Below, piece by piece: positions 7,804 to 14,690 of a stretch of 17,965 nt of DNA (within the stretch, counting starts at the first letter, position 1; every line of letters begins with the position of its first letter). The position numbers and the translations under genes are program-made. The notes below the pieces were generated by a model, which did no database searches, had not been told where the DNA came from, and worked only from the letters and a program-made list of their open reading frames with translations. The DNA comes from UBA2177 sp964487525 (lineage in GTDB: Bacteria; Patescibacteriota; Dojkabacteria; SC72): NCBI GenBank assembly GCA_964487525.1, contig CAZAQC010000009.1, forward strand, positions 1 through 17,965, given 5' to 3'.

Positions 7804-7832
7804 AAAAAAGGGGATCTTTCAACCCCCTTTTT
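7804..7832 (-). terminator. Rho-independent terminator of the rpsF-ssb-rpsR operon
   Basis: On the minus strand the sequence forms a stem of about 9 base pairs (7832-7824 with 7813-7805), AAAAAGGGG paired with CCCCTTTTT. The loop is about 10 bases and the 3' arm ends in a run of six T. It begins about 20 bases after the rpsR stop. The A-run/T-run symmetry means it could also act on the plus strand, but no plus-strand gene ends here. Confidence 0.85.
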
Positions 7833-7852
7833 ACTTTCAAAGCATATTTAGA

Positions 7853-8197
7853 CTATTCGTTAGAAGAATATGGAAGCAATGCCATATATCTAGCTCTTTT
7901 TATAGCACTTGTTAATTGTCTTTGGTGTGTATGACATACTCCTGATTTTTCTGTGGAAATAATTTTTCCTCTTACAGAAGTAAATTTCTTTAATTGATAA
8001 ACATCTTTGTATGTAACATTCTTAACACCTGATTCACAAAGAGGACATTTCAAGTTTTGTATTATTTTCTTTCTTCTTCTTGTATTCCTCTTATGCTCGA
8101 CAACTTCATCGTCATCGGCAACTTTTGTATCATCATATACATCATCCAATACTGGTTTGACCATTTGTGTGTCTATTTTTTTTACTTCCTCTGCCAT
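7853..8197 (-). CDS. rpsR: 30S ribosomal protein S18 with acidic/basic N-terminal extension
   Basis: S18 binds next to S6 on the platform of the small subunit. In this 114-residue protein the conserved core is about residues 48-110: YKDVYQLKKF (63-72), RGKI (76-79), HQRQL (91-95) and AIKRARYMALLPY (98-110). Cys51, Cys54, Cys88 and His91 form a zinc-ribbon set, the C+ form of S18. The first 47 residues are an extra segment, acidic up to about 34 and then basic (KRNTRRRKK, 36-44). Usual S18 is 75-90 residues. It is the last gene of rpsF-ssb-rpsR, 16 bases after ssb, and is followed by a terminator. Confidence 0.95.
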   Translation of the reverse strand: MAEEVKKIDTQMVKPVLDDVYDDTKVADDDEVVEHKRNTRRRKKIIQNLKCPLCESGVKNVTYKDVYQLKKFTSVRGKIISTEKSGVCHTHQRQLTSAIKRARYMALLPYSSNE

Positions 8198-8213
8198 CTA
8201 AATATTTCTAAAA

Positions 8214-8699
8214 TTAAAAGGGTAAATCTTCCTCTAAAGGATCATCTACTTCTGTTGTCTCTTCTTCTTTTACCTCTTCAACAACTTCCTCTTTCTCCTC
8301 CTCAACCTTTTCTTCTTTCTTCTCTACTGCTTCTCCTTCTGGCATTCCTGCACCCTGTTTACCTTTACTATCAAGTAGAATCATATCATCAATCCTTATT
8401 TCTGTTTTGTATTTTTTGACCCCATCTTCTCCCTCCCATGATCTAGTATTTAAGGATCCCTCTATGTAGACTTTCATTCCTGAAGAAAGTAATTGCTGAC
8501 ATATTTCTGCCATCTTATTCCAAGCAACCAAATTATGGAACTCTGCAAGTTCTTTTGTTTCTCCGCCTGCATCTTTCCAAGACTTATTTGTAGCCATACC
8601 AAATGTAACTACTGGTGTTCCAGAATTTGTATATCTCATTTCTGGATCCCTTGTTAAGTTTCCTATTAGGATAACTTTATTTAATGATCTTGACGCCAT
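8214..8699 (-). CDS. ssb: Single-stranded DNA-binding protein
   Basis: SSB coats single-stranded DNA during replication and repair and recruits partner proteins through its C-terminal tip. The 161-residue protein has an OB fold at about 3-110, starting with SLNKVILIGNLTRDPEMRYT (residues 4-23) and including the Trp residues typical of nucleobase stacking (WKDAGG, VAWNKM, TRSWEG). A low-complexity Glu/Val/Lys linker fills about 118-150, and the end is the canonical acidic tip DDPLEEDLPF. It sits between rpsF and rpsR, the classical order. A 63-base gap before it holds a TATAAT, so it may also have its own promoter. Confidence 0.96.
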   Translation of the reverse strand: MASRSLNKVILIGNLTRDPEMRYTNSGTPVVTFGMATNKSWKDAGGETKELAEFHNLVAWNKMAEICQQLLSSGMKVYIEGSLNTRSWEGEDGVKKYKTEIRIDDMILLDSKGKQGAGMPEGEAVEKKEEKVEEEKEEVVEEVKEEETTEVDDPLEEDLPF

Positions 8700-8712
8700 T
8701 TTGTTTATATAT

Positions 8713-8718
8713 ATTATA
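8713..8718 (-). promoter_or_regulatory. Possible -10 element upstream of ssb
   Basis: A perfect TATAAT (minus strand 8718-8713) lies in the AT-rich rpsF-ssb gap and would start transcription near 8706, seven bases before the ATG. The adjacent TATATA could shift the start onto the ATG itself. No -35 match is seen, and the local AT content makes chance matches likely, so confidence is low. Confidence 0.35.
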
Positions 8719-8762
8719 ATTTAACTTACCCTTAACTATACTCCCTAATTATTAAATTCCTA

Positions 8763-9119
8763 TTAAATCTCCAATTCCTTCTTCTTTATACTTTTCCCTA
8801 TCTTACTAACATCTTCCATCTCTACTATCATAAATCGCAAAATTTCCTGCTTTAATTGCATCTGCCTCTTTATCTCTCTTATACTGGCTGGGAAAACCTT
8901 AAAGTCATACACTATATAGTAACCTTCATTGTGACCATTAATTTTGTATGCTAAATATCTCTTACCCCAAACATCAACATCAAGTACTTCCCCACCATAT
9001 TTCTTAATAGAATCTGAGAATTCTTTATGTATTTCTTTTCTAAGATCATCAGGAAGTAATGGCTTTAAAGCAACTATCATTTCATAATTTTTCAGATTTT
9101 TAACCTTTTTTACCGACAT
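8763..9119 (-). CDS. rpsF: 30S ribosomal protein S6
   Basis: S6 pairs with S18 on the small-subunit platform. The 118-residue protein shows the family pattern: YEMIVALKPLLPDD near the N-terminus (12-25), GGEVLDVDVWGKRYLAYKIN (42-61), then GYYIVYDF (66-73) and a C-terminal ILRFMIVEME strand. This is a ferredoxin-like fold by family knowledge. It heads the rpsF-ssb-rpsR operon. A 15-base perfect palindrome touches its start codon, and a TATACT lies 21 bases upstream. No Shine-Dalgarno motif is visible. Confidence 0.95.
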   Translation of the reverse strand: MSVKKVKNLKNYEMIVALKPLLPDDLRKEIHKEFSDSIKKYGGEVLDVDVWGKRYLAYKINGHNEGYYIVYDFKVFPASIREIKRQMQLKQEILRFMIVEMEDVSKIGKSIKKKELEI

Positions 9120-9134
9120 TTAGTTATTAACTAA
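9120..9134. repeat. Perfect 15-base palindrome abutting the rpsF start codon
   Basis: The bases TTAGTTA and TAACTAA flank a single central base and end exactly at the rpsF ATG. It could be an operator or a weak hairpin in the 5' leader of the S6 mRNA, but the AT-rich composition makes coincidence quite possible. Confidence 0.3.
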
Positions 9135-9195
9135 TATTTAAGTATAACGAGATGGATTTTAGCAGAAAATGTTACTTTGTACAACAATCACTATC

Positions 9196-10302
9196 TTACT
9201 TATTAGAAAGAATAATAATATAGTCTCCATCCTCAACAATATATTCCTTTCCATGATTCTTTATCAACCCTATTTCCTTTGCAGCTACCCAACCTCCTGC
9301 ATCTAACATTTTTTCAACATTAACAACATCCGCCGTTACAAAACCTTCTTCCAAATCTGTATGTATTGCTCCAGCAGCTTCCTTTGCTGTGCTACCCTTA
9401 ACAATACTCCATGCATTACACTCTTTAGAAGAACCAGTATAGAAGGTTATTAAATTCAAACATTCAAAAGCAGCATGTATTATATCCGATATTGTTGTTG
9501 GCTTCTCATTAAGTAATTCTACATACTCACCAATTTCCTCCTCTGTCATCCCAACCATATCCCCTATTAATTTTACATCTACTACTAAAACCATATCTCC
9601 TGTTTTTTCTTCTAATTCTTTCTTCCATGCATTTGTCCTCTCCTCATCTAAACCTGCCTTTGTATTTAGGACAAATAGTCTCTTTTTGTTTGTTAGTAAC
9701 CACAAATCATGAATTATTTCATTCTCTTCGTTAGATAATTTCATATCTATAACTGGGATATCATCATTGAGAGAAGCTAATATTTTCTTTAAAACCTCAT
9801 ACTCCTTTCCTGCGTCCTTATCCCCTATTCTACTCATCTTTTCTGTACTCGAGATTCTCTTCTCTACACTTTCAATATCTTTTAGAATTAATTCTGACTG
9901 AACTATCCCAAAATCCTCCATTGGGTCTATTCTGTTATATACATGAGATATCTGCTCACTTTCAAAAGCTCTAAGAACATACATTATCACATCCACCTCC
10001 CTAATATGTGAGAGAAATTGATTTCCTAACCCTTCTCCCTTTGATGCTCCCTTAACCAATCCTGCAATATCTACAAATGTCATCGCAGAAGGAATCACTT
10101 TCTCCGCTTTAAAATGATCAGCCATTCTCTTTAATCTTTCATCAGGGATTTCTACCACACCAACATTTTTATCTATTGTACAAAAAGGAAAATTCTCCGC
10201 TGGTACAGACATTTCTGTTAGTGCATTAAATATAGTGGACTTTCCAACATTTGGTAATCCCACTATTCCAAGAGAAAATGAATGTGACTGTTTTATTGAC
10301 AT
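9196..10302 (-). CDS. ychF: YchF/OLA1-type ribosome-associated P-loop NTPase
   Basis: An Obg-related nucleotide hydrolase that binds ribosomes; the family often prefers ATP. The 368 residues are typical in length. Visible motifs are the P-loop GLPNVGKST (15-23), the switch region FPFCTIDKN (38-46), DIAGLVKGASKGEGLGNQFL (78-97), which has Leu where classic GTPases have the Gln/His catalytic residue, and a C-terminal TGS domain (about 283-366) with the FYTG and KGSTAKEAAGAIHTD segments. The base-specificity motif is Asn213-Thr-Lys-Ala. Most YchF proteins have NxxE here, so the Glu seems replaced. The gene lies 76 bases upstream of rpsF and is divergent from the transglutaminase gene. A TATAAT ends six bases before the ATG, predicting a leaderless mRNA. 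Confidence 0.95.
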   Translation of the reverse strand: MSIKQSHSFSLGIVGLPNVGKSTIFNALTEMSVPAENFPFCTIDKNVGVVEIPDERLKRMADHFKAEKVIPSAMTFVDIAGLVKGASKGEGLGNQFLSHIREVDVIMYVLRAFESEQISHVYNRIDPMEDFGIVQSELILKDIESVEKRISSTEKMSRIGDKDAGKEYEVLKKILASLNDDIPVIDMKLSNEENEIIHDLWLLTNKKRLFVLNTKAGLDEERTNAWKKELEEKTGDMVLVVDVKLIGDMVGMTEEEIGEYVELLNEKPTTISDIIHAAFECLNLITFYTGSSKECNAWSIVKGSTAKEAAGAIHTDLEEGFVTADVVNVEKMLDAGGWVAAKEIGLIKNHGKEYIVEDGDYIIILSNK

Positions 10303-10308
10303 GAGAGG

Positions 10309-10314
10309 ATTATA
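10309..10314 (-). promoter_or_regulatory. -10 element of a predicted leaderless ychF transcript
   Basis: A perfect TATAAT (minus strand 10314-10309) is followed by six bases and then the ATG at 10302, so the usual start distance puts +1 on the A of the start codon. No clear -35 is seen at 16-18 bases. Confidence 0.5.
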
Positions 10315-10332
10315 TAATAATAAAGTTGGATA

Positions 10333-10343
10333 TGATATATACT
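10333..10343 (+). promoter_or_regulatory. Possible -10 region for the transglutaminase-like gene
   Basis: TG at 10333-10334 followed by TATATA (10336-10341), overlapping TATACT (10338-10343), resembles an extended -10 and would leave a leader of about 24 bases before the ATG at 10374. No matching -35 was found. It lies in the 71-base divergent gap shared with ychF. Confidence 0.3.
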
Positions 10344-10373
10344 ATTATTTAACTTAACTTGACTGCCTAGCTA

Positions 10374-12215
10374 ATGAAAAGATTTTCAAAAATATTAATA
10401 GCATTCTTTTCTTTTTTCTTAATACTCCTATCAACTAATTCTATATACGCTGCAAACGAAGATTTTATTGTAGATACTAATACAGAAATATCATATACCA
10501 CAGGTTTGGATTATGTAACTGTAACTACTGAGTATCTAAGAACAGTTAAAAACAGTAGCTACTATTTTCCAGCAACTGGAGAGAAGCTTTTTCATATTCC
10601 GGACATTTCTGATTCTAGTAACGAAGAAATTGCTACAGAGAGGGCTTACAAGCTATCCTCTCTTTCTGTTACGAATGAAAAAGGACAAAAGCTTACCTAT
10701 ACGGTTGAAGAGAAAGAGATGGAGGAAGGGATATATATCACTATTCCAAACTACAGATCTACAACTTCTACATCTCCATATACAGTAATATTTTCCTACA
10801 ACACTCATGATTACATCCTAAAAATTGGTACTTTTGTTAACATAATTGGAACATCTTTACCTAAGGATACAATCTTCAGTAAAATAGATGAAGAAAATGG
10901 TACATTAACTACTTTTAATTACAACCTTTCTGTCGTTACAGATAGCACCATATCTCCTCTAGCAAAGGCTTTTCCTGAATTTACCAAAACTGTCAAGGAG
11001 GATAAAACATATTATGATTTCAAACAAACAGATAGAATATTAAACTCTCCTTACTTAGAGTTTGGAACCATTGCTCTGTACAGATTTGAATTAGAGTATA
11101 TAACTCCGAAGACAGACTCCTTTATTCCTGAGAAATATACAGATGTTTTTAAAGCCCTATCTACAAATATATATGAACTTTCTTTACCAAGAGAGTTTTC
11201 GGAAACAAACCAGAAGGTATATTTTGAAAAGGTTGAACCATTACCAAAAGATATATACAAAGATGCAGAAGGTAATATAATGGCACTCTTTGAGGTAGAA
11301 GCTAATCAAGATAGTAGTATAAAGGTTGAAGGATATATATCAGTAGAACAGGACGAATGGAGTGAAGATATGGAATCTTTTGATATCAATTTTACAGATT
11401 ATTTACAAAAAATAGAGGAAAGTGAATACATTAGAAGATATCTAGGTGCTACAAAATACTGGGAAGTAAATGATGACTATATTAGACAGGAAGCAGAGAA
11501 GTTAAGTAAAGACCTCACTACCCTATTGGATATTATAAAAGCAGATTACAGATACATTAACAACAGTCTAGAATATGATCAACAGAAGGCTACTTCTGAG
11601 AACGAAAGAATTGGTGCTAAAGAAGCTTTACAGGGAGGAGCATCTGTATGTATGGAATATGCCGATGTGATGATAGCTCTACTTAGAGCTCAAGGTATAC
11701 CTTCTAGAGCAGCTATTGGATATGCTAATTTAAAACAAGACAAACCCAATGACCAAGTGAGACATCAATGGGTACAGGTTTGGGTGCCTGATTACGGCTG
11801 GTTATCCATAGATCCAACTTTTGAGAGTAATAATATGAAGATAGGACAAATGATAGATAGAATCCTGTGGGATGTCTTTAATGAGAATTCCCTGTCCAAT
11901 ATTAGAATATACTCTGCAAACAACATTAAGAACCTAACCTCTGAGGGATATAACATAAGTATTTATGGAGCAAAGGATGGTGTAGATCTAAACAATCTAC
12001 AATCTTATGCAGATTTAGTTTCAAAGGAAGAAATATCTGAAAATACCTCTCCAAATATCTGGACACTAGGTAATACAATATTGAAAACTACTACCATAGG
12101 GAAAGCATTAATAATAACAGTACCTATCTTGATAACATTGGTTGTTTTGATATTTTTAATATCCCTTATTTCCCATACAATTAAAAAAGTAAGAAGCAAG
12201 AAAGCAGCTATTTAA
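10374..12215 (+). CDS. Secreted, membrane-anchored transglutaminase-like cysteine protease-fold protein
   Basis: 613 residues. An N-terminal signal peptide (1-26, basic head, hydrophobic core, SIYA-A cleavage region) is followed by a beta-rich region (about 30-350), a transglutaminase-like core (about 380-490) and a C-terminal membrane anchor (about 575-600) with a basic tail (KKVRSKK). The core shows the full Cys-His-Asp triad: Cys426 in GGASVCMEYAD, His464 in RHQWVQVW and Asp480 in LSIDPTFE. The enzyme would face outside the cell, where related domains act as peptidases or amide-bond enzymes on proteins or cell wall; the substrate here is unknown. It is divergent from ychF and convergent with AMP phosphorylase, overlapping its end by 8 bases. 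The start is the first ATG directly before the signal sequence. Confidence 0.88.
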   Translation: MKRFSKILIAFFSFFLILLSTNSIYAANEDFIVDTNTEISYTTGLDYVTVTTEYLRTVKNSSYYFPATGEKLFHIPDISDSSNEEIATERAYKLSSLSVTNEKGQKLTYTVEEKEMEEGIYITIPNYRSTTSTSPYTVIFSYNTHDYILKIGTFVNIIGTSLPKDTIFSKIDEENGTLTTFNYNLSVVTDSTISPLAKAFPEFTKTVKEDKTYYDFKQTDRILNSPYLEFGTIALYRFELEYITPKTDSFIPEKYTDVFKALSTNIYELSLPREFSETNQKVYFEKVEPLPKDIYKDAEGNIMALFEVEANQDSSIKVEGYISVEQDEWSEDMESFDINFTDYLQKIEESEYIRRYLGATKYWEVNDDYIRQEAEKLSKDLTTLLDIIKADYRYINNSLEYDQQKATSENERIGAKEALQGGASVCMEYADVMIALLRAQGIPSRAAIGYANLKQDKPNDQVRHQWVQVWVPDYGWLSIDPTFESNNMKIGQMIDRILWDVFNENSLSNIRIYSANNIKNLTSEGYNISIYGAKDGVDLNNLQSYADLVSKEEISENTSPNIWTLGNTILKTTTIGKALIITVPILITLVVLIFLISLISHTIKKVRSKKAAI

Positions 12216-13719
12216 AACTAAATATCTTATCTATATTTAGGAGTGCTTTTCCATTCTGCAATCTTCCTTCCGTAGTAGCATATATAGTAATTAGTTTGTC
12301 TTTTTTCTTAACACTCTCTCCTGGCATCTTATGAATATACAAACCAGCTTCCTTTATTTTTGGATTACCAAGACCTCTTGCTATCGAGACTAATTGCGTA
12401 TTATCTATAGATTTGATTAATCCACTCCTATCAGAAAGCAAATCGTATTCCAATGTTGCATATCGTATGTCTGATGATTTCATCTTCTTTACTGCTCCCT
12501 GAGCAAATGCTATTTCCCAGAATTTTTCTAAAGCTTTTCCTGAATTCAATATTTCTTGAGCAAATTTCTTCCCCCTCCCTCTTTCTACTATCTTTGTACT
12601 TTCAAACAGTCTAGTTGCCATCTCTATCACCGAACCCTCCAACTCCATAGACCTATGTTCATCCCTCTCAAGTATACGAAGTGCTTCCCTAATCTCTAAA
12701 TTTGGACCAACACTTCTCCCATCTGGTCCTTTTATCACTCTCCTTATCGTTTCACATTCAATGTTAAATTTCTTAAACAGTTTCTTAAATTCTCTGTCTA
12801 GCATAACTACATCATCTGCTTTTTCTACCTTCGATCCTTTACCATATGGTAGATCAATCAAGATATTAGTTACTCCCATAGAAATCTTCTTAGCAACAAT
12901 ACTTACTAATACTTTTTGAAATTCTTGTATTCTTAAACTTCTTTCAACATTGATAATTACATCATCTGCAGGAGATAGTTCTAAAGATCCACCCCAGAAC
13001 ATACATCCTCCAGTCTTCTTAACAACCTCCATAACTTTTTCTTTTGAAAGAGATACCGGCATTACAACCTCTAAGATATCTGATGTACCTGCTGGAGATG
13101 TTATAGCCCTTGTAGATGTATTAGGAACTATCAATCCACCTGCTACTAACAAAGGAACTAATGTTGGAGTTATAGCCTTGCCAGCCACTCCACCTATGGA
13201 ATGTTTGTCTGCAACAAGGTCTCCATTACCTCTTATACCTTTGAAAGATAGTATATCTCCTGATTCGGCCATTCCTTTGGTCATCCAGTATATTTCACTA
13301 TCATTAAATCCAGGGTTAAAGAACGTAGAAATGAAAAATGCTATCTCTGTTTCTCTTAATTTCCTCGAACCAATATCATTCATTATCATCTCCAAATCTT
13401 CCTGTGTTAAATCATGTCCTAGGAGCTTTTTACTTATGGCTTCCAAGGACTTACTTGGTTCAGGGATATCTATGAAAACAGAATATCCATTATCTATGTC
13501 ATACTGTTTCCATATCTCCTCAAACAAACCTATCTCACCCTCTGCAACCTTAGAATCTGTTTCCATTACATTTGCATATAGCTCGATTTCTCCCATCCCC
13601 ACTACCGCTATTTCACCTTCTCTTACACCTAATCTCTCTGCATCTTTTCTGTTTAATACAATATTGAAATCATTATCTTCTCCGATATCTAAATTTTTGC
13701 TTCTTAAGTAGAATGACAT
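12208..13719 (-). CDS. deoA: AMP phosphorylase (archaeal type, nucleoside 5'-monophosphate phosphorolysis)
   Basis: The enzyme splits AMP (also CMP or UMP in studied homologues) with phosphate into the base and ribose-1,5-bisphosphate, feeding the archaeal-type AMP pathway. The 503-residue length equals, from memory, that of the Thermococcus enzyme and exceeds thymidine phosphorylase (about 430-440). An extra N-terminal beta-rich domain (1-85), characteristic of AMP phosphorylases, precedes the phosphorylase core. Core motifs are KHSIGGVAGK (172-181), a phosphate-binding region with TSTRAITSPAGTSD (201-214), GGCMFWGGSLELSPADD (near 238-254) and IDLPYGKGSKV (near 289-299). It is last of three genes, 18 bases after the isomerase gene. 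The symbol follows common archaeal naming; simple thymidine phosphorylase is the alternative but fits less well given length and neighbour. Confidence 0.92.
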   Translation of the reverse strand: MSFYLRSKNLDIGEDNDFNIVLNRKDAERLGVREGEIAVVGMGEIELYANVMETDSKVAEGEIGLFEEIWKQYDIDNGYSVFIDIPEPSKSLEAISKKLLGHDLTQEDLEMIMNDIGSRKLRETEIAFFISTFFNPGFNDSEIYWMTKGMAESGDILSFKGIRGNGDLVADKHSIGGVAGKAITPTLVPLLVAGGLIVPNTSTRAITSPAGTSDILEVVMPVSLSKEKVMEVVKKTGGCMFWGGSLELSPADDVIINVERSLRIQEFQKVLVSIVAKKISMGVTNILIDLPYGKGSKVEKADDVVMLDREFKKLFKKFNIECETIRRVIKGPDGRSVGPNLEIREALRILERDEHRSMELEGSVIEMATRLFESTKIVERGRGKKFAQEILNSGKALEKFWEIAFAQGAVKKMKSSDIRYATLEYDLLSDRSGLIKSIDNTQLVSIARGLGNPKIKEAGLYIHKMPGESVKKKDKLITIYATTEGRLQNGKALLNIDKIFSFK

Positions 13720-13737
13720 ACTGGTAAATATATTAAT

Positions 13738-14685
13738 TTAATCTTTTAATAACCAAGGATATGATTCTTTAACTACCCTATCTATATCACTAGGTTTAAT
13801 AATTCCTAACTCTGTTACATATCCCGTTATTAGTGTGTTGTCAACGATTTCAAATGCAGGATTAAACATTTCCAAACCTTTTGGAGCTTCTTTCCATAGC
13901 TCTTCATCCTCTCTTACTTCTATCTTTACATCATGAATGAACGATTCTGTATCCATCTTTAAAAGAGGAGTTATAACATAGAAAGGTTTCCCCATATAGT
14001 GAGCGGCAACACCTAATCCCCAACTTCCTATTTTATTTATAGCATGACCCTTAGAAGTAATTTGATCACAACCTATAAAGACAACATCTACAGGAACAGA
14101 ACCTCTACCAATTATGAATGATTCTCCAGCACTATCTGCTATCATGGTTGTTTTTATTCCTGCATTTAACAAACTTTTTGCAGTTATTCTTCCTTGATAC
14201 AATGGCCTTGTTTCTGTACACACAACCTCAAAATTTTCGTCTCCCTTACTTATTGATACAATTAATTCAACAACTGTGGATGAGTGACAATGTGTAAATA
14301 CTTTATCTAAATTACTAAGAAATCCAGATGATTTTTGAACTAAATCCTTCTTAGATTGCTCTACCATGTCCAAATACTTATCACATAGTTCATTGAGCTC
14401 TCGTTTCATAGTACTAAGCTCTGGTAAAACAGAAAACTGTTCTTTAAAAAAATATTTTACATATTTAATTCCATTCCTAGCTAATGGTTCATTCATTCGT
14501 GCAAGTGAAAGCCTCTCTCCTATCTCTATAAACCCTTTGTAAAACAGATCCTTGTCCTGTTCCTTACTAGATTGTATGTATAACTTCATCCCCTCGAACG
14601 TAGCAATGCATACATTAGTCGCACCTTGTATGTTCAACTTTTGTATATCATCATAAATTTTTTCTATCTCTGGGTATTTTTCCAT
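13738..14685 (-). CDS. Ribose-1,5-bisphosphate isomerase (eIF-2B alpha/beta/delta family)
   Basis: Converts ribose-1,5-bisphosphate to ribulose-1,5-bisphosphate, the RuBisCO substrate. The 315-residue protein has an N-terminal helical region (1-120) and a Rossmann-like C-terminal domain. Key residues are Cys133 in THCHSSTV and Asp207 in IGCDQITSKGHAINKIGS, corresponding to the catalytic Cys and Asp reported for the Thermococcus enzyme. ETRPLYQGR (158-166) is the conserved ligand-binding stretch. Related proteins in this superfamily are methylthioribose-1-phosphate isomerase and eIF-2B subunits. The direct neighbour, AMP phosphorylase, makes the substrate, which decides the assignment. It starts 5 bases after the ribonuclease gene and runs into AMP phosphorylase, so all three are likely one transcript. 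Confidence 0.9.
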   Translation of the reverse strand: MEKYPEIEKIYDDIQKLNIQGATNVCIATFEGMKLYIQSSKEQDKDLFYKGFIEIGERLSLARMNEPLARNGIKYVKYFFKEQFSVLPELSTMKRELNELCDKYLDMVEQSKKDLVQKSSGFLSNLDKVFTHCHSSTVVELIVSISKGDENFEVVCTETRPLYQGRITAKSLLNAGIKTTMIADSAGESFIIGRGSVPVDVVFIGCDQITSKGHAINKIGSWGLGVAAHYMGKPFYVITPLLKMDTESFIHDVKIEVREDEELWKEAPKGLEMFNPAFEIVDNTLITGYVTELGIIKPSDIDRVVKESYPWLLKD

Positions 14686-14690
14686 TTTAA

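Noticed and set aside
8057..8419. Plus-strand frame (120 codons) rich in Leu across rpsR and ssb
   Set aside because: It is the antisense of the Glu/Lys-rich SSB linker, which gives Leu/Ser/Pro runs by complementarity.
7853..9119. Possible horizontal island or mobile element around the ribosomal genes
   Set aside because: The rpsF-ssb-rpsR order is ancestral, composition matches the flanks, and there are no transposase or integrase genes and no terminal repeats in the window.
10303..10373. Riboswitch or structured RNA in the divergent ychF/transglutaminase gap
   Set aside because: Only 71 AT-rich bases, with no stable stem or known aptamer pattern visible.
12950..13711. Long open frame on the plus strand (253 codons) opposite AMP phosphorylase
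   Set aside because: It lies fully antisense to a clearly conserved enzyme, its product is a Ser/Pro/Ile-rich low-information sequence, and it has no recognisable domain.
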